In this document: piece by piece, positions 43,286-52,869 of the stretch
How the letters are laid out: each line of letters starts with the position of its first letter
Position numbering within the stretch: position 1 is the first letter of the stretch
Origin: a virus
Virus record (IMG/VR): IMGVR_UViG_3300042890_002482
Span: 1 to 60,514 of that record
Length of the DNA: 60,514 bases
Reading direction: 5' to 3' (one strand)
Notes under the pieces: generated by a model
The model's database searches: none
What the model was told of the DNA's origin: nothing
What the model saw: only the letters and a program-made list of their open reading frames with translations
Translations under genes and position numbers: made by a program

Positions 43286-46200
43286 ATGTATACACAAAAT
43301 TCGATAAGTTCGCTAGTAGCCCAGTTTCTAAGACTTCAAAAGAATGCCTTGGAAATTATCAATGGACTGAATCAGGTTGCAACATCAACCAACGATACTG
43401 TTGAAATCCAGCTCCTTGACGAGTTCGGATTCCCAACTACCTCTAGTATTCCTGCATACGGATATCTAAGAAGTCAAATCCAAAGACTAGATAGCAACAT
43501 AGAAGCTCTGGCAGGCCTAGGCCAAAATTTCTCGACCATCAAGAACCCGGACGGAACTTTCTCTCAGATTTACAAAGCAGAACCACTAAGGGATCCTTTA
43601 CCCTTGATCGGACTTCCTGTACCTAGTACATTTGCAACTAGAGACAACTGGTTTTTTGAAAGTTTCCTCTCTCCACTTCTTTATATCAATGTAGACGTTA
43701 CCGGGCAAATCCCCGACTCTGCAGATAGAATTTTAGTTAAGAGAATTATCGCAAACACAACAACGGATGCTCAGCAGATCTTTTTTGACCAGAACCTAAA
43801 GGGAAGAAATGATATTACGGAGACCCAGTTTATCGACCAGTTAACCCAGGCAGGAATTGGGTATTTTGTAGACGAGGATACGATTCCACTTCCTCTCAGA
43901 TCTCTAAGATATGTTGGAAATTTTAGTGTACTGAGTATTTTTGATGACATCGTTTCTACAACAGATGCAAACAATCAGACTGTCCAAGAGACAAGAAGAA
44001 ACTACAGACTAAACGGTCTTAATTATACCGACACAAGCTCAAATATTCTGAATGGAAAAACTCTAGCAGTTAATGACTATCTTCTAACTAGAGACGGATC
44101 TACTTACCAGATAGTTTCTGTGAATGTCGATCAGACTACGGTTCAGCTAAAGAGAGTTTCTGGGTACCAGCCAGTCCAAATCGGGCCGGATACACTTTCT
44201 TTTTCTAGTGGACAACTTGGAACTAGATACATCCAGGTAAATGTTGGTTATAACGAGAGACAGGGTATCTTCTTCAAGAAGATCGACGACAACTATAATA
44301 TAGTTGCTACCACATGGTCTACTGGAATAACCTTCTACAGCAACGAGCTAAGAATCAATACAACTTCTGGAGTTCAAACTCTAGAGCAGTTCTATCTAAA
44401 TTCTGTTGCAGATATAGGACAAATGTTCCTTAGTGCTGCAAAAGAAAAGAAAGTTCCTGCCTTCGATGGCCTTGTACCAAACACTCCTGCTCTAGCGGAC
44501 ACAAACTTTAAAGTTGTCCAGGTTAATACCCAACTAACCGCTGGAACCTCGGTTCAGACCCTGAACGATAAAGTTGCAGCAAAGACTGCTCTTCAATCCG
44601 AAATCAACCAGCTGGACATTGCGATTGCAAATGCTAAATCTAGATCAAATTCAGTTTCTAGCACTACGACGTCGACACAGACTATTACCGCTTCTAACTT
44701 TTCTAATTCTAGCACAGTTGCTAGTTCAGATAGTATTCTTGCCCAGATCGACAGCTTGACAAGTCAAAGGGTCCAGAAACAGCAGCTTCTGTCTTCTCTG
44801 GTTCAGGATATTAGTACATTGAGTCAGACTACCCCCGGAATCTACGAAGCACCAAAATATAGAGTTAGGGGATTTTGGGCAATTCCAGAACCGACAATTA
44901 GCCTAAAAACTGGACCACAGCAGGTAATTCAGTTCTCGATCCAATACCGATACCTGAGTGATTCTGGTTCTGCTAATCCCATCCAACAGGTGGACTTCAT
45001 TGACAACAATGGACAGACCAAGACTGGTGCATTTAGCAACTGGGTTGAAGTCCTGACTGACATTAGAAAGAAGGTTTTCGACCCCAACACAGGAACCTAC
45101 GTTTGGGCCCCAGAGGTAACTGCAGATGCAGACGTTCCTAACATCAACCAGCTAGATATCCCTATCACTAGGGGGGAAAAAGTCGAGATCAGGATTAAAT
45201 CCATCTCCGAAGCCGGATGGCCAGAAAATCCCCAAATGTCGGATTATTCTACTCCAGTTATAATTTCTTTCCCCGCAGATCTTACCGTTCAGTCTCAGGC
45301 TTCCGACGTCAATAATAATTTGACGGATGCAGCAGTTTTGGCTATCCAACAGGATCTCCAATCCAAAGGAATCGACGGGCTTCTAAGCAAGCAATTTACC
45401 TACGGGTCTAGTGTGTATTATCTCGATGCTGCTTCTGTTGCGAGCGGATTTGTCAGCCCAAATGGCCAGCCCCTGGATCTATTTCAAAAAATAAGTGAAC
45501 TTCAGGATCAGATCAATTCCCTTCAGGCAGTTGTTGAGAAAGCAGTTGGGACCTTGGAAGTTTACATCGTTCTCCCCGACGGATCTACAAAAAAGATGTC
45601 CGGTGGATCAACATTTGAACTTGCCCCTGTTGTATATAATCAGATTTTCCCAAATCCAACCACATCGGATGCAGGAAAAATCTCTTCTACTATCTACTCA
45701 GTCCAGATCGTAAATTCTTCTGCGGGACTTCTTGAACTTTCTAGTTCACTCCCCGGAGGACTTAATACCCTTGCCGGATCTAGCAGCACATATTCTCTTC
45801 CTGACGGGTACGTTGAGAATCTAAGGTACGGTGAGATTTCAATTTCTGTGACCTCACTGAGCCCTTCTAGCATTAGACCAGTCGGATCTCCGGTTGCTAC
45901 GATCAATTCATTTCAACTTCTCCAGCAGGCCCCACCTTATATGTCTGCAAACGAGAACGGACAATTCATCTACCCGAGATGGAAGAGCGTCGGTTTAGAT
46001 TCAAGCTACTATACTGCAGCAGTAACCCCTTCCGGGTCTTATACCTATCAAGGTGACTCTAACGGAAATCCTCTAAACGGAAGCGCAGTTCTTCCTTTTG
46101 AACCTTCGACTACAGCCCCAACCTACCCCAATGGAGGACTGAATGGATCAGTCTGGAACGGAGGTCTAACCGGATCTACTGGATCTTATACCGGTCTAGG

Positions 46201-46876
46201 AAACGGATACCTTGCAGAATTCTGCATTAGCAAAAATCACCCTGCTCTAGCAAACGGGGATCCAAACTCGGCTACGTCTGTCTTTACACAGTTGGTAAAA
46301 CCAGACTTCTCAAACGGAACCGTGGTTTACCCCTACTTTAGACACTCAGATTACTTCTACGTGGACACGACCTCCACTAACTTTGCTACCCAGCTAGGGT
46401 ATTCTTTGATCACTTCCACCTTTGCAACCGGTCCAACCGCATCTAGATCTGATGCAATGTACCCAAATAAACTTGGTTACACTCAGAATGACCAATACCT
46501 GATTGGGAAATACACGTGCGGAGCCTATCTTTTCGTAGGACCCCCAACAGCTTCCCTGATACAGGTAGAGGGATCTACCGCTCTAGCTAGCAGATATGTT
46601 CAACAGGGGGTAGCAAACGCAATTAACGTTCCTTTGATATTCCAATTTAGAGCAACAGATGCTCTGGGATACATCGGAGGGTATAGACTTTCTGGAAACC
46701 CAAGCAATATAGTTTATCAGAAAAAAATAGGAATAGACATACAAGTTAGAAATAGCGCACCCTTCTCGTTCGACCTAGTAGCTACCGGATCTTACAAGCA
46801 GGCAACCCTTTCGGGATATGGACTAGGTGGAACACAGACCCAGTCCGGACAGCTAGGAAATAGCGGAGTGTTCTAA
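43286..46876 (+). CDS. Large structural protein, probable baseplate/fibre attachment
   Basis: This 1196-residue virion protein is beta-rich throughout, with coiled coils near residues 430-520 (NQLDIAIANAKS, then IDSLTSQRVQKQQLLSSLVQ) and a shorter one near 735-755 (ISELQDQINSLQAVVEKAV). Residues 540-660 have a fibronectin-like pattern (QFSIQYRYLSDSG, VEIRIKSISEAGWP). I do not recognise a named family. The position, after a stalk-bearing protein and before the largest fibre gene, suggests a baseplate-to-fibre connector. This is compositional inference. Confidence 0.45.
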   Translation: MYTQNSISSLVAQFLRLQKNALEIINGLNQVATSTNDTVEIQLLDEFGFPTTSSIPAYGYLRSQIQRLDSNIEALAGLGQNFSTIKNPDGTFSQIYKAEPLRDPLPLIGLPVPSTFATRDNWFFESFLSPLLYINVDVTGQIPDSADRILVKRIIANTTTDAQQIFFDQNLKGRNDITETQFIDQLTQAGIGYFVDEDTIPLPLRSLRYVGNFSVLSIFDDIVSTTDANNQTVQETRRNYRLNGLNYTDTSSNILNGKTLAVNDYLLTRDGSTYQIVSVNVDQTTVQLKRVSGYQPVQIGPDTLSFSSGQLGTRYIQVNVGYNERQGIFFKKIDDNYNIVATTWSTGITFYSNELRINTTSGVQTLEQFYLNSVADIGQMFLSAAKEKKVPAFDGLVPNTPALADTNFKVVQVNTQLTAGTSVQTLNDKVAAKTALQSEINQLDIAIANAKSRSNSVSSTTTSTQTITASNFSNSSTVASSDSILAQIDSLTSQRVQKQQLLSSLVQDISTLSQTTPGIYEAPKYRVRGFWAIPEPTISLKTGPQQVIQFSIQYRYLSDSGSANPIQQVDFIDNNGQTKTGAFSNWVEVLTDIRKKVFDPNTGTYVWAPEVTADADVPNINQLDIPITRGEKVEIRIKSISEAGWPENPQMSDYSTPVIISFPADLTVQSQASDVNNNLTDAAVLAIQQDLQSKGIDGLLSKQFTYGSSVYYLDAASVASGFVSPNGQPLDLFQKISELQDQINSLQAVVEKAVGTLEVYIVLPDGSTKKMSGGSTFELAPVVYNQIFPNPTTSDAGKISSTIYSVQIVNSSAGLLELSSSLPGGLNTLAGSSSTYSLPDGYVENLRYGEISISVTSLSPSSIRPVGSPVATINSFQLLQQAPPYMSANENGQFIYPRWKSVGLDSSYYTAAVTPSGSYTYQGDSNGNPLNGSAVLPFEPSTTAPTYPNGGLNGSVWNGGLTGSTGSYTGLGNGYLAEFCISKNHPALANGDPNSATSVFTQLVKPDFSNGTVVYPYFRHSDYFYVDTTSTNFATQLGYSLITSTFATGPTASRSDAMYPNKLGYTQNDQYLIGKYTCGAYLFVGPPTASLIQVEGSTALASRYVQQGVANAINVPLIFQFRATDALGYIGGYRLSGNPSNIVYQKKIGIDIQVRNSAPFSFDLVATGSYKQATLSGYGLGGTQTQSGQLGNSGVF

Positions 46877-46882
46877 TCCTGA

Positions 46883-46888
46883 AAGGAG
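46883..46888 (+). promoter_or_regulatory. Unusual Shine-Dalgarno-like site before the 1976-residue gene
   Basis: AAGGAG lies 11 bases before the ATG at 46900. Almost all other starts in the window have A-rich leaders without such a sequence, so this site is an exception and may raise translation of this gene. The spacing is longer than the usual optimum of 5-9. Confidence 0.3.
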
Positions 46889-46899
46889 TTTTTAAAAAA

Positions 46900-49800
46900 A
46901 TGGCGACAGAACAACTATTTGACTACAATAGTTCCTTTGGAGTACTTAGGACAAATCCTAAGTTAACTGGGAATCTAAAACTGACCCTAGATTCTACGGG
47001 AGGAATGTGGTTCAATTCGATGGATGTGAATCCAACCCTAAGCCTTCAGAAATATAAAAAGTTTAGCATCACGGGAAAAAACACGTATGCTAAGGACGTT
47101 TATAATTTCTTCGACGAGGGAAAAACCCCTAACGACGTAATTTTCCAGGTTGGAAATTTTACGAACGGAGCTAGCCAACCGGCAGACAACTTTAGTTCCC
47201 AGTATGATTTTTTCTATGGATCGGGAGCTTCAACCCTGATCGATAGAAACTACACGGAGAACTTCAAGTACTTTCAGCCTCTTTGGATTAGAGATGTCCT
47301 TCCTGAATTCTTCGTCATCTTTAAAGTTCCTCAACCTTTAAGCTACCCTTATCCAACCAACGTCTCTACCATTTCGGATGGGATTCAGTATAAAGTTATA
47401 GCTAGTCCAAATTCTACAACCCCATTTATTATTAAATATTGGGACAACCAGACCAGCAGATTTATTGAATATGCTGATGGGGAATTTTTCTACGGAAATA
47501 GCATTTACAACACTTATACGGTAGTTCAGGGATCTGGAGTTGTAACGGAGATGAACGAACTGAAGTACTACGACGAGGTGAACAACGTCGAAGATTTTTT
47601 CAACTCGAAAGTACTTCCTTATGCACAGGTAATTTCCACCTTCGATCTTAGGTCTAATACCCCAATCGGAGCATATATTAGATCTCTAGTAAACAATCCT
47701 GGGTTCAGCAACAACCCAATCGATGTTTCTTTCCAGCCCAATACATTCTCCTATTTCAATGGGGTTAGCATTAAAGAGGGTGTTTTGACCCAGAAGGGGG
47801 AACTCTTAAATAGCTACTTTACTTCCCCATCCTCTAGTTCACAAATTGATTTTGAGGAGTATATTACTGATGGATTTTCTCGAAACGGGATAATTTGTCC
47901 CAATGTATTGAATCTAGAATTTTTATTCGATGACCCAGACTCTGATCTTTATACCATCAACAGGTATATGGGATTCTATGTTTCTAGAAATGATCTTGGA
48001 GAATTTAAACTAAATGGACAATATTTCTACGACAATAGAAACGATGCGGATAATCTAAATCTTCCTAAACCGACCAGAAATAATCTAGGCTATTACTACA
48101 ACTCAAATCCGGCTTATCAGAGCAGCACTGGCGGGGTTAGACTCTACTACGAGGGTGCTTCTGGATGGATGCCTGGATCTGAAGACGTCAACGTTAAAGA
48201 CCCACAGAAACTGTACTATGTCGTCGATAAGTTGGAAAGATTTTATAGTTTATCCAGATACGAGAACTACGTCCAGAATGCCATTTATCCCGATGGGATC
48301 TGGTTGAACAACACTCCGGATTATCTGAGGTTTGGGCCTTACTATCCGAACAATCAGAACATTGACAAGGCCTATTCTGTTTTAGACGCAGATTCTCAGT
48401 ATGGGTATGTTAATATTTTAACTCTAGGAGATCATGGATTCGAGGACGGGTCATTAGTAACCATTACTGGATCTACTCCTCAGATTAATGGGCCTTGGAG
48501 GATTACAGTCCCTTCGGGAGCTACCGGGAATTCATTCCAAATCCCAATCGCTCTCTCTGCTGGAGCTGGAGTTGTTACCGGGAGTACCGGGTATATTCCT
48601 GGATCTACCGTAAACTACGTCGACACCACGGTGTACCCCTCCCAGGGTGCTTCTGGAGGTTTGATCGCGGGAACTACCGGATCTACCGTTTATCAGACTG
48701 GATCCCTGGTAATTGGAGACACCAAAGTTGATCTACTGGACTTTACCGGCCCCGACGAGAAGATAGGATCCTATATAGGAAACATCACAGGAGAAAGGGG
48801 AAGATCTTACATGAACGTCACGTTCCAACAGTCCTTGGATCTTTCCAACCCAGTTATTTTCAAGATCTTCTGGCCTAATGGGTCCAGGGGAGAACTGAAT
48901 AACAAGTATGATCTGGTTACTTCAGGAGACTATGCGGGAACCCTAACTGGATGGTCTGCAGGATCTTATTATTCTACAGGAGACGACTTCTACTTCAATT
49001 GGACTCAGGGAACACCTACCCAGATAGCGAAGGCATTCACTGGAGCAGTTTCTGACATTTCCACAGTGGTTTGGGATGCTGCAACGTCAAGTGCTGGATC
49101 AACTTCACCTGCGGATGCAATTATTAGAATTAAGAATCCAGGAGCAAATCAGAATCTACAGTATTCTATCAGCGTCTTCTCGGACTACCCTGCATTTGAA
49201 GCAAGCTATACCGGTACCTGGAACAACACTTCTGCCTACTCGGTAGGATCTATTGTTACCTACGACAACAACTACTACGAGACAACCACAGCGGTTGCCC
49301 AGAACACGTTCAATACGAACTTACCTCCGACAGAGTCTGACGACTGGACACCCTACTATCCTTTCTCGTATCCTGGATACGTTAGTATCGGAGGAGTTGA
49401 TGCGTCACAAATATCTTACGTGCAAAACTTCGTAGGTGGAACCAACTACACTAGGAATAGAGTTGCCTTCTCTGCTGCAGAATCCGGAAATGTCATACCT
49501 GGAAACTGGATTCAGGTCCAGTCGGGAAAGGGAATAACCGGGGGAATGTCTCAGATTTCTTCTGCGACTAGATACGTCGATTCCCCAATCTACGACAACG
49601 ATCCTTTAGCAGTGACCGGAACCGTAACTGGATTTAAGGGATATCAAGAATATTTAGTTGCAAATCTTTCGGATAACAGTGCCATCATTGAACTTGGATC
49701 AAATTCAAGCTTCAATGTCTTTAGCATGGCTAAACTCTATTCTGGAGTTTTCACCTTCTTCGACCTTAAAACTATCGATTTTGACTTCTGGTCTTCCTCA

Positions 49801-52800
49801 TATGGAATAACACCAACCCCAGAATTCCACAGATATTTCCAACTAGTTCCTAATCAGAATGGACAGATCAAAGTTGGTGTAAAATACTATGTAAGGCAGG
49901 GGCAGATTCGGGTAGAAAAAGGAACGATCAACGAGAGAGTAATCAATCCCGGGCAGGTCTTCATAGGTCTTTCTTCTACCTCTTTTGAGGATCTCTTGTT
50001 GAACGGACAGAACGCAATCGTTCTTCCTGCGGTGTTCACTAGAATGGGATACGTCAATTCTGTTCTTTCGACCCCTATCTATAACTACGGAGGTAGCGTT
50101 CAATCTGAGCAGGATCTGAATTCTTTCAATGGGTTCTACGGAATTCAAAGCTTGGTTCCTGATGAGATAGTAGATGAAAATATCAAGCAGACCCTATTCG
50201 AATATGGAAAACTGGACACCGAGTATGAGTTCTTAGAAGAGAACTACACTGTTACCAGAGCAAATAAATCTAGAATAGTTCCCTATATTAACAAGTGGGT
50301 TTACAACGGAGGAACAGACGCTAGAGGAAATTCGTACAGACTAAACGTTAGTCCTGCATTTACTCCCACCAACTTCTCTCCTGGATTCCAACAGGACATA
50401 CCAAACCCACAGTATCTCACCCACGAGTGGATGCTGCTAGAAGGTGTTCCTAGAGAATATCCTGCCTCTTCTATTTCTGCCCAGAACAACTATCTACCTT
50501 ATAAAATAGATTTGGCTAAGATTAGGGATGCTTCTCCTTCTAACGAGGACTATTTCGATTCTTACTTTACCGTAGATCCTATCGACTACCCTGGAATCTA
50601 CTACGACAAGACTGATCAGGTGAAAGAATTTTTCACCCCGTTCAAATACAATAAAACCACCGGGTTTTACGACACGATCTTTAGAGGGATTAAAATTTCC
50701 CTCAAGAGAAGAAGTACTCTTCCGAATCCACAGAGTGATCTGGATAAGTTTGTTACAAATTTCAGAGGATTCCAAGATTATAAATTTTCAGCTATTTTGA
50801 GAGTCGTTCCCGAGGATTCGAGCCAAATTCAGGCTCCTGTAAGGTACGAGGTGATAGAAAACGTTGCTCAAAAGTGCATCCTATTTGTTACCTACGTGGT
50901 GATCAAAGACTACAGAGCTCTTCCTCTGGATTACACAGGGAGCACAGGAGGAGATCCTTATCTGGATTATCTTCTGATGTATTCCCTGAGCAGCAAGAAG
51001 AAAGAAACTGCATTGGGACAAGCAGCTCTTCCTCCAACTGGACTTACCGGTGCAGCCGGTCCAACTGGATCACCCCTTTATGAAATAGACAGCATCAAGT
51101 TGAGTGCTGCTTTGGATCTTTCTTACTCCTCTCTAAGTCAGTGCAACCAAACTTCAAATGGGCAGATTTACATCATTCCAAATCCAGTATATGATACTGA
51201 TCTGAGAGAAGAAATTAATCTATACTACCCAGCAGGGGCTACCTCAATCTTAGGAGCTACCGGAGCTACCGGATCATTTACGGCAATTGCTGGATCCTCA
51301 TCTACTTCCCTGTATCCTTGGGCGACCGGAAGATCTCAGAACGTGGTTAATTTTGGCCCAACAAACCCAACCAACTACTACTTCGATATTCCTTTCTCCC
51401 CAACCTACCCTGGTCCTACATTAGATATTCCTCTTGCTTCCCAGGGAGCATATAGTAATAAACCAGTGACCCAAATTGGGGGAGGAGAAAACTACTTCGA
51501 CTTTATCATGAAGAGAATTTCTCTTTCCTATATAGCGGATAGGGTTAATACTAGCAGCCCATATGTGACCTACATCACATACGACTACACAACTTCGACA
51601 GGTCAAACTGTTGCTACCGATAATTATTTCGAACTGAGTTTTGTCCAGCCGACTGCTATCTTCAAACCAAATGGTCTAATTCCTATTAAGAGCTATACTG
51701 GCCCGCAGACACTAGGACAAAATCAACCGACCAGCTATGAGGTTGCTAATGGAGGTATTTCTCTGGCATCAGATATCCTAAGATATTCTGGCGGATATGA
51801 GCCTTTATTTGATAAAGTCATCATGTACAAAAACGATAAGATTGATTCAATCACAGGAGCAACTGGATTTAATCTCTCTTATAGAAACTGTACCTTCGCA
51901 CCTGAGAAATCTGGGTTTGGTCAAATTCAAAATTTGAGCTACACTAAAGTTTCCCTGGGAAGAAATATCCTCAGTCAGTCTCAGAATTTACCTCAGGGTC
52001 CAGTTTATCCCTTGGTCGGTCAGACCCCAATAGCACTGAAAGATTTTTCTATCTTTCTTTCTTCTTGGGATCCTGGATATTATAATTTATACACAAGCTC
52101 CACAGCACAAACACCTGTTGCTGGAACTAGATCGATGGTTGAAGACAAGACCTTCTTTGGATCTAAGATGATGCAGACTCCGGGCCAAGTAACAACATAT
52201 ACGTTTATTACCCTTGAGATCTCTAGGACAGCTGGGATATCTGATCCACAGATTATTAACCTACAAGCACAGGCAGCAACCTCTGCAATCCAGTCGATGA
52301 CACCTTCCACTTCCAATACTGGAATAGGACAGCTCGGTCCAGCCCTCTCTGGTGTGGATCTTACCAAACTTGATGAGAGCATTTACCCTGATATTGAGGT
52401 GTTCTGGCAGTATAATTCGGTGACTAGCAAAGTTTCTGGAGTTATCCGCCTGGATAGAATTATCAAAAGGTACCTTCTGAATTCTGGCATCAGCTCGGTA
52501 TTTACTGAAAATATCATTACTGAATACGGAGTTGGCAATCCAAATAGCATTCAGGACGATGTAAGGGCCTACATAGAACAGAACGTTATCCCAATCTATG
52601 AGGGAAAACAAATTGAACTTCTGGTGTTGAAGAAGGGTAAACCCCTTTCCTCAACACAGATCCTTGTAAGAGGGGACTTGATCAACCCAGATAAGGTTAA
52701 GTATGGGTATGTTCCACAGCCGAACTTTAGTTTAACACAAAGAACAAATCTGACCTATGAGTTCGAATACTCCTTAGATGCAAATCAAAACTACTCTTTA

Positions 52801-52830
52801 ACCTTCAATTTTGCGACAGGAAAAATATGA
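46900..52830 (+). CDS. Giant fibre or baseplate protein with carbohydrate-binding-like module
   Basis: This is a 1976-residue protein, the largest in the window. The N-terminal 500 residues form a Tyr/Asn/Phe-rich domain (MATEQLFDYNSSFGVLRTNP). Residues about 499-579 are the 81-residue module shared with the gp7-like protein. Residues about 770-822 (TGTWNNTSAYSVGSIVTYDN, then YYETT and DDWTPY) resemble a chitin-binding type 3/CBM5-12 module with its spaced Trp/Tyr residues. TGATG/TGPTG segments occur near residues 1380 and 1445. It is probably a tail fibre or baseplate protein that contacts surface polysaccharide. No T4 counterpart is named. Confidence 0.5.
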   Translation: MATEQLFDYNSSFGVLRTNPKLTGNLKLTLDSTGGMWFNSMDVNPTLSLQKYKKFSITGKNTYAKDVYNFFDEGKTPNDVIFQVGNFTNGASQPADNFSSQYDFFYGSGASTLIDRNYTENFKYFQPLWIRDVLPEFFVIFKVPQPLSYPYPTNVSTISDGIQYKVIASPNSTTPFIIKYWDNQTSRFIEYADGEFFYGNSIYNTYTVVQGSGVVTEMNELKYYDEVNNVEDFFNSKVLPYAQVISTFDLRSNTPIGAYIRSLVNNPGFSNNPIDVSFQPNTFSYFNGVSIKEGVLTQKGELLNSYFTSPSSSSQIDFEEYITDGFSRNGIICPNVLNLEFLFDDPDSDLYTINRYMGFYVSRNDLGEFKLNGQYFYDNRNDADNLNLPKPTRNNLGYYYNSNPAYQSSTGGVRLYYEGASGWMPGSEDVNVKDPQKLYYVVDKLERFYSLSRYENYVQNAIYPDGIWLNNTPDYLRFGPYYPNNQNIDKAYSVLDADSQYGYVNILTLGDHGFEDGSLVTITGSTPQINGPWRITVPSGATGNSFQIPIALSAGAGVVTGSTGYIPGSTVNYVDTTVYPSQGASGGLIAGTTGSTVYQTGSLVIGDTKVDLLDFTGPDEKIGSYIGNITGERGRSYMNVTFQQSLDLSNPVIFKIFWPNGSRGELNNKYDLVTSGDYAGTLTGWSAGSYYSTGDDFYFNWTQGTPTQIAKAFTGAVSDISTVVWDAATSSAGSTSPADAIIRIKNPGANQNLQYSISVFSDYPAFEASYTGTWNNTSAYSVGSIVTYDNNYYETTTAVAQNTFNTNLPPTESDDWTPYYPFSYPGYVSIGGVDASQISYVQNFVGGTNYTRNRVAFSAAESGNVIPGNWIQVQSGKGITGGMSQISSATRYVDSPIYDNDPLAVTGTVTGFKGYQEYLVANLSDNSAIIELGSNSSFNVFSMAKLYSGVFTFFDLKTIDFDFWSSSYGITPTPEFHRYFQLVPNQNGQIKVGVKYYVRQGQIRVEKGTINERVINPGQVFIGLSSTSFEDLLLNGQNAIVLPAVFTRMGYVNSVLSTPIYNYGGSVQSEQDLNSFNGFYGIQSLVPDEIVDENIKQTLFEYGKLDTEYEFLEENYTVTRANKSRIVPYINKWVYNGGTDARGNSYRLNVSPAFTPTNFSPGFQQDIPNPQYLTHEWMLLEGVPREYPASSISAQNNYLPYKIDLAKIRDASPSNEDYFDSYFTVDPIDYPGIYYDKTDQVKEFFTPFKYNKTTGFYDTIFRGIKISLKRRSTLPNPQSDLDKFVTNFRGFQDYKFSAILRVVPEDSSQIQAPVRYEVIENVAQKCILFVTYVVIKDYRALPLDYTGSTGGDPYLDYLLMYSLSSKKKETALGQAALPPTGLTGAAGPTGSPLYEIDSIKLSAALDLSYSSLSQCNQTSNGQIYIIPNPVYDTDLREEINLYYPAGATSILGATGATGSFTAIAGSSSTSLYPWATGRSQNVVNFGPTNPTNYYFDIPFSPTYPGPTLDIPLASQGAYSNKPVTQIGGGENYFDFIMKRISLSYIADRVNTSSPYVTYITYDYTTSTGQTVATDNYFELSFVQPTAIFKPNGLIPIKSYTGPQTLGQNQPTSYEVANGGISLASDILRYSGGYEPLFDKVIMYKNDKIDSITGATGFNLSYRNCTFAPEKSGFGQIQNLSYTKVSLGRNILSQSQNLPQGPVYPLVGQTPIALKDFSIFLSSWDPGYYNLYTSSTAQTPVAGTRSMVEDKTFFGSKMMQTPGQVTTYTFITLEISRTAGISDPQIINLQAQAATSAIQSMTPSTSNTGIGQLGPALSGVDLTKLDESIYPDIEVFWQYNSVTSKVSGVIRLDRIIKRYLLNSGISSVFTENIITEYGVGNPNSIQDDVRAYIEQNVIPIYEGKQIELLVLKKGKPLSSTQILVRGDLINPDKVKYGYVPQPNFSLTQRTNLTYEFEYSLDANQNYSLTFNFATGKI
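48394..48636 (+). repeat. 81-residue shared module, copy 2 (in 1976-residue protein)
   Basis: This is the partner of 32914-33156, of identical length and with 47 of 81 identical residues by my count. It sits between the N-terminal domain and the carbohydrate-binding-like module. Confidence 0.88.
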
Positions 52831-52844
52831 GGTCTAGATTTTTA

Positions 52845-52856
52845 GAATATATAAAG
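52845..52856 (+). promoter_or_regulatory. AATATATA promoter-like element before the collagen-like fibre genes
   Basis: GAATATATAAAG ends 13 bases before the ATG at 52870. The 39-base gap between the giant protein and this gene contains the element and an A-rich leader. Confidence 0.42.
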
Positions 52857-52869
52857 AAAGAAGAAATAA

